Source: Sphingobacteriales bacterium (GTDB lineage: Bacteria; Bacteroidota; Bacteroidia; Sphingobacteriales; Sphingobacteriaceae). From it: 8,401 nt of DNA. Positions 5,962-8,401 of this stretch are shown here, piece by piece; position 1 is the first letter of the stretch; every line of letters starts with the position of its first letter. The stretch covers positions 1 through 8,401 of the forward strand of contig JAGVEE010000082.1 of NCBI GenBank assembly GCA_020058405.1, in the 5' to 3' direction. The position numbers were made by a program, and so were the translations under genes. Under the pieces are notes generated by a model. It was given only the letters and a program-made list of their open reading frames with translations, was not told the DNA's origin and did no database searches.

Positions 5962-6294
5962 ATGAGTATTAATTTTAATGTATTTGAATCTGGATTAAAT
6001 GGAGGCACAGTAGTATTAACAGGTAATCAATTAACAACAGCTAGTTTATCTGGTAATTTTAAAGGTTTTAGAGTAGCAAATCAATGTTATGTTACTTCAA
6101 TTCTAAATCAAAATAATATTAATATAACCTCTAGTATTGTATATAATGGAGTTTTATCTAATATTTCAGGAAGTCAATTAAATGAAGGAGATACATTAAC
6201 CCCTTACGAAAGTACTACTTATTTTACAAATATAACTTTAACAGCATATTCAAACCGTTCTCAAATTGTAGCATATAATACTGGATCTCTATAA
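5962..6294 (+). CDS. Small beta-rich structural protein, paralogue 2
   Basis: This 110-aa protein shares the layout of its upstream neighbour. GNFKGFRVANQCYVTSI (31-47) parallels DFQAFYANENATIISL, QLNEGDTLTP parallels YQGGYLAID, and YFTNITLTAYSNRSQIVAYNTGSL parallels the FSSITLTDGS...TTGSY end. Identity is low but the order and spacing are conserved, which suggests gene duplication followed by divergence. The N-terminus (SINFNVFESGLNGGTVVLTG) differs. It is probably a virion surface or tail protein. Its stop TAA overlaps the ATG of the next gene (TAATG), a typical coupling arrangement. Confidence 0.72.
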   Translation: MSINFNVFESGLNGGTVVLTGNQLTTASLSGNFKGFRVANQCYVTSILNQNNINITSSIVYNGVLSNISGSQLNEGDTLTPYESTTYFTNITLTAYSNRSQIVAYNTGSL

Positions 6295-8401
6295 TGTCAA
6301 CATCTCAAATCATATATAATAATATTCTGAACTCAATAAACTTTTCAGGGTCAGTTTCTCCTGATGTTCAAGAGTACCATAAAAGTATTATTAATGTTTT
6401 TTTAAATTATCAATCAGGATCTTCAACAGTAAATTTATGGGATAAATTAGATTTTTTTTATTTTTTTGATACTGATAATGAAAGCCTACGATTTATAAAT
6501 TGGGTAGATCCAAATACACCTACAGCCTCTATCCAAAATGATAATTTCCCTCCAAGTTATAATTATTCATATTTAGGACCGGCACAGGATCAAATAGCCA
6601 AATGGTGGGATGGTAAAACAACCCCTATTGGAAATATAAATAGTAGTTTTAATGATGGAACATTAACTTATGCCTGGTCAGCATCAACAGCACAACCTAT
6701 AGAAAGAGCAGATGCATCAGGTTCAAACTCAGGAACAATCAAACAGTATGTATTAACAGGTAATATACCAGTAGGAGGAACAGGTTCAACACCTGATACT
6801 TATGTTAATACTTTAACACAAACATTCACATATTACCCGTTTACTTCTTCTTATAGTTACCAATATGAGGTAGTTAATGGATACACAATAAGCGGTTCAT
6901 TCAGCTTCTACTTACAGAATCAAGTTGCTTTTAGTAATATAACAAATGATACAAGTACATATAATGGAATTTATAATTTTAGAAGCAGCTCTTTTAATAA
7001 TCCATATTCCGGAATTTCTGTACAAGTATTACAAAACCCTTTACGGCATCAAATTACAATCACCGCCCCACAATATCCACCTTCTACAAATCCTATAGTA
7101 ACTAGCTTAGTCAAAGCAGAAGATACTTTTAATAGTAGAACTCAATTTCCTTTTGTTGATAGCTATGTAAGTCTTTTTAATTCAAAACTTTACGGTACTT
7201 TTAACTCAAACTACTATACAAACTTATTACAAAATTGGATATTAGATAATAATTATTTAATAGGAAAAGTTGGTGCTTTTCAAAGATACCCTAATTATTA
7301 TCAAGTTTTAAGTTTAAATAACGGATCTTATTTTAATACTAATGTTAATATAAAACAAAAATCAGATAGAAAATATCAACTAAATGATGGATTCATAGGA
7401 TTTTTGAAAATGGGCCCTGGTGGTGGAATTCATGGAAGTCAGCCTACCACAATATCAGGTTCGTTATATGTAGGTGTAGCAGAATCAGAAAACAGTAATA
7501 ATTCATTAGCCGTAAAAATAAACAAACAATACTTCCAGAATGCTACTGGATCTGATGCTGCTAATTTTAATACAGGTTTTCAAGCCGGCTTAGGAAGATC
7601 AATTACTTCTTCTTATAAAGAAATAGATTATGTATGGAAAGCATATACAGGCTCTAACCCTTTTCCATACTCATCTTCAGCACCCGGCAACATAGACTTT
7701 CCAGGGCAAGCAGTATCAGCATCTAATGCTTCTTCAAGAGCTGGTAGACCGGGATTATATATAGCCCAACGATCACCTAATACGATTGCAACCTCTACCA
7801 TAAAACAGTATTTTAATAATTTAGAAGCAGCAACAACTACTTTAGGTATAGAGACTGGATCAATACCTGATGGTAATTTTTACTTAAATGGGTTAAGTTC
7901 ACCTACTTATGTAGATGAAAATTATGTAAATGCATCTAATATTCAATTTATAACTAAATCCTTAGCTAATATAACTTCTGTAAGTTCTGGATCCTTTTTT
8001 GGTACAACTACTTATACTTCATCTGCTTTAATTTCTAATATTATAGGTCAATCAACAAATGTATTAACTTATACTACAGGTGCTTATGATTCTCAAACAG
8101 GATTTGGAGAAAATAATGCTAGGTTTACTCTTTTACCGACTACAACTACTTTAGGCAGTGATTTTACTATTACTTTTACAATTGTAGATACTAACCCTAA
8201 TTTACCTAATATTAATGATGAAATACATATTGGATATAACGATAACCCTATAGGATATGTAAAATCTACACAAAAGATAACATTTTTAGAATCTAACGAT
8301 GTTGCTTTTACTGTTATAGGTACCGCTACAAAAACAACAGGATCAGGAATTAATTCAGGGAATAGTACTGTAGTAAGATTTTATGAAAATTATTATATTG
8401 A
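6294..8401 (+). CDS. Very large virion protein, 3' end beyond the window (partial)
   Basis: An uninterrupted frame runs from ATG at 6294 to the window edge (702 codons plus two bases), so the C-terminus is missing. Residues 48-73 (LWDKLDFFYFFDTDNES, then RFINWVDP) carry the same signature as the jelly-roll protein at 3635 (LDALYILATNG, RINWISP), preceded by a similar helix (EYHKSIINVFLNYQ). After residue 80 the similarity fades. The body is Asn/Ser/Thr/Tyr-rich, with no cysteine, a glycine turn MGPGGGIHG (373-381) and segments such as VGVAESENSNNS. It lacks the SSYA or QYNN repeats of the fibre. It is probably an extracellular tail, baseplate or adhesion protein. No catalytic motif is recognised and I cannot name the family of residues 80-702. 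Confidence 0.85.
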   Translation, partial: MSTSQIIYNNILNSINFSGSVSPDVQEYHKSIINVFLNYQSGSSTVNLWDKLDFFYFFDTDNESLRFINWVDPNTPTASIQNDNFPPSYNYSYLGPAQDQIAKWWDGKTTPIGNINSSFNDGTLTYAWSASTAQPIERADASGSNSGTIKQYVLTGNIPVGGTGSTPDTYVNTLTQTFTYYPFTSSYSYQYEVVNGYTISGSFSFYLQNQVAFSNITNDTSTYNGIYNFRSSSFNNPYSGISVQVLQNPLRHQITITAPQYPPSTNPIVTSLVKAEDTFNSRTQFPFVDSYVSLFNSKLYGTFNSNYYTNLLQNWILDNNYLIGKVGAFQRYPNYYQVLSLNNGSYFNTNVNIKQKSDRKYQLNDGFIGFLKMGPGGGIHGSQPTTISGSLYVGVAESENSNNSLAVKINKQYFQNATGSDAANFNTGFQAGLGRSITSSYKEIDYVWKAYTGSNPFPYSSSAPGNIDFPGQAVSASNASSRAGRPGLYIAQRSPNTIATSTIKQYFNNLEAATTTLGIETGSIPDGNFYLNGLSSPTYVDENYVNASNIQFITKSLANITSVSSGSFFGTTTYTSSALISNIIGQSTNVLTYTTGAYDSQTGFGENNARFTLLPTTTTLGSDFTITFTIVDTNPNLPNINDEIHIGYNDNPIGYVKSTQKITFLESNDVAFTVIGTATKTTGSGINSGNSTVVRFYENYYI

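Noticed and set aside
6451..6467. T8-A-T7 run as a possible programmed frameshift or sequencing indel
   Set aside because: The frame stays open before and after for 702 codons, and the run encodes FFYFF inside a conserved-looking signature. No slippery heptamer in the correct frame was seen.
3198..6735. GGTTCAA words resembling a tRNA T-loop (for example near 3200 and 6720)
   Set aside because: They are Gly-Ser codons (GGT TCA) within TGS/SGS tripeptides, with no cloverleaf arms or acceptor stem around them.

Overview
This window looks like part of the late (virion structure) region of a tailed phage with a contractile tail, a distant T4-like myovirus in Caudoviricetes. It could instead be the equivalent region of a prophage. 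All supported genes lie on the + strand and are tightly packed, with gaps of a few bases, 1-8 base overlaps, and only two intergenic gaps above 50 bases. There are no tRNAs, rRNAs, integrases or metabolic genes. The DNA is AT-rich. Starts mostly lack a convincing Shine-Dalgarno sequence and are preceded by A/T-rich bases (TAAAATG-like), a style typical of Bacteroidota and many of their phages. A Bacteroidota host is therefore a reasonable guess, not a demonstrated fact.

Region 1 (1-1711) is the neck and tail-completion block: the last codons of an upstream gene, a 114-aa protein with a likely ferredoxin-like fold, a gp14-like neck protein, and a gp15-like tail sheath stabiliser/completion protein that starts on GTG inside the end of the gp14-like gene.

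Region 2 (1712-4664) is a fibre block. It holds a 635-aa modular fibre with an Mtd-type N-terminus, hexapeptide Ser/Ala/Tyr repeats, a duplicated 39-residue module and a C-terminal beta domain. A 271-aa protein with a probable concanavalin-like (jelly-roll) host-recognition domain and a 69-aa acidic protein follow.

Region 3 (4665-5021) is a one-gene unit: an AT-rich motif, an 82-aa coiled-coil protein, and a strong intrinsic terminator.

Region 4 (5022-8401) starts with the same AT-rich motif. It carries a 197-aa fibre/decoration-like protein, two adjacent small paralogous proteins (106 and 110 aa), and a very large Asn/Ser/Tyr-rich protein (at least 702 aa) that runs off the window and reuses the N-terminal signature of the 271-aa protein.

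The likely common job is to finish the head-tail joint and then build the adsorption apparatus (fibres, tips and surface proteins). The most interesting points are a 14-base motif (ATATTTATAAYAAA) immediately before three start codons, the shared fibre modules and TGS tripeptides across separate genes, and the unclassified giant protein at the right edge. I found no evidence for a wholly new enzymatic or defence system.
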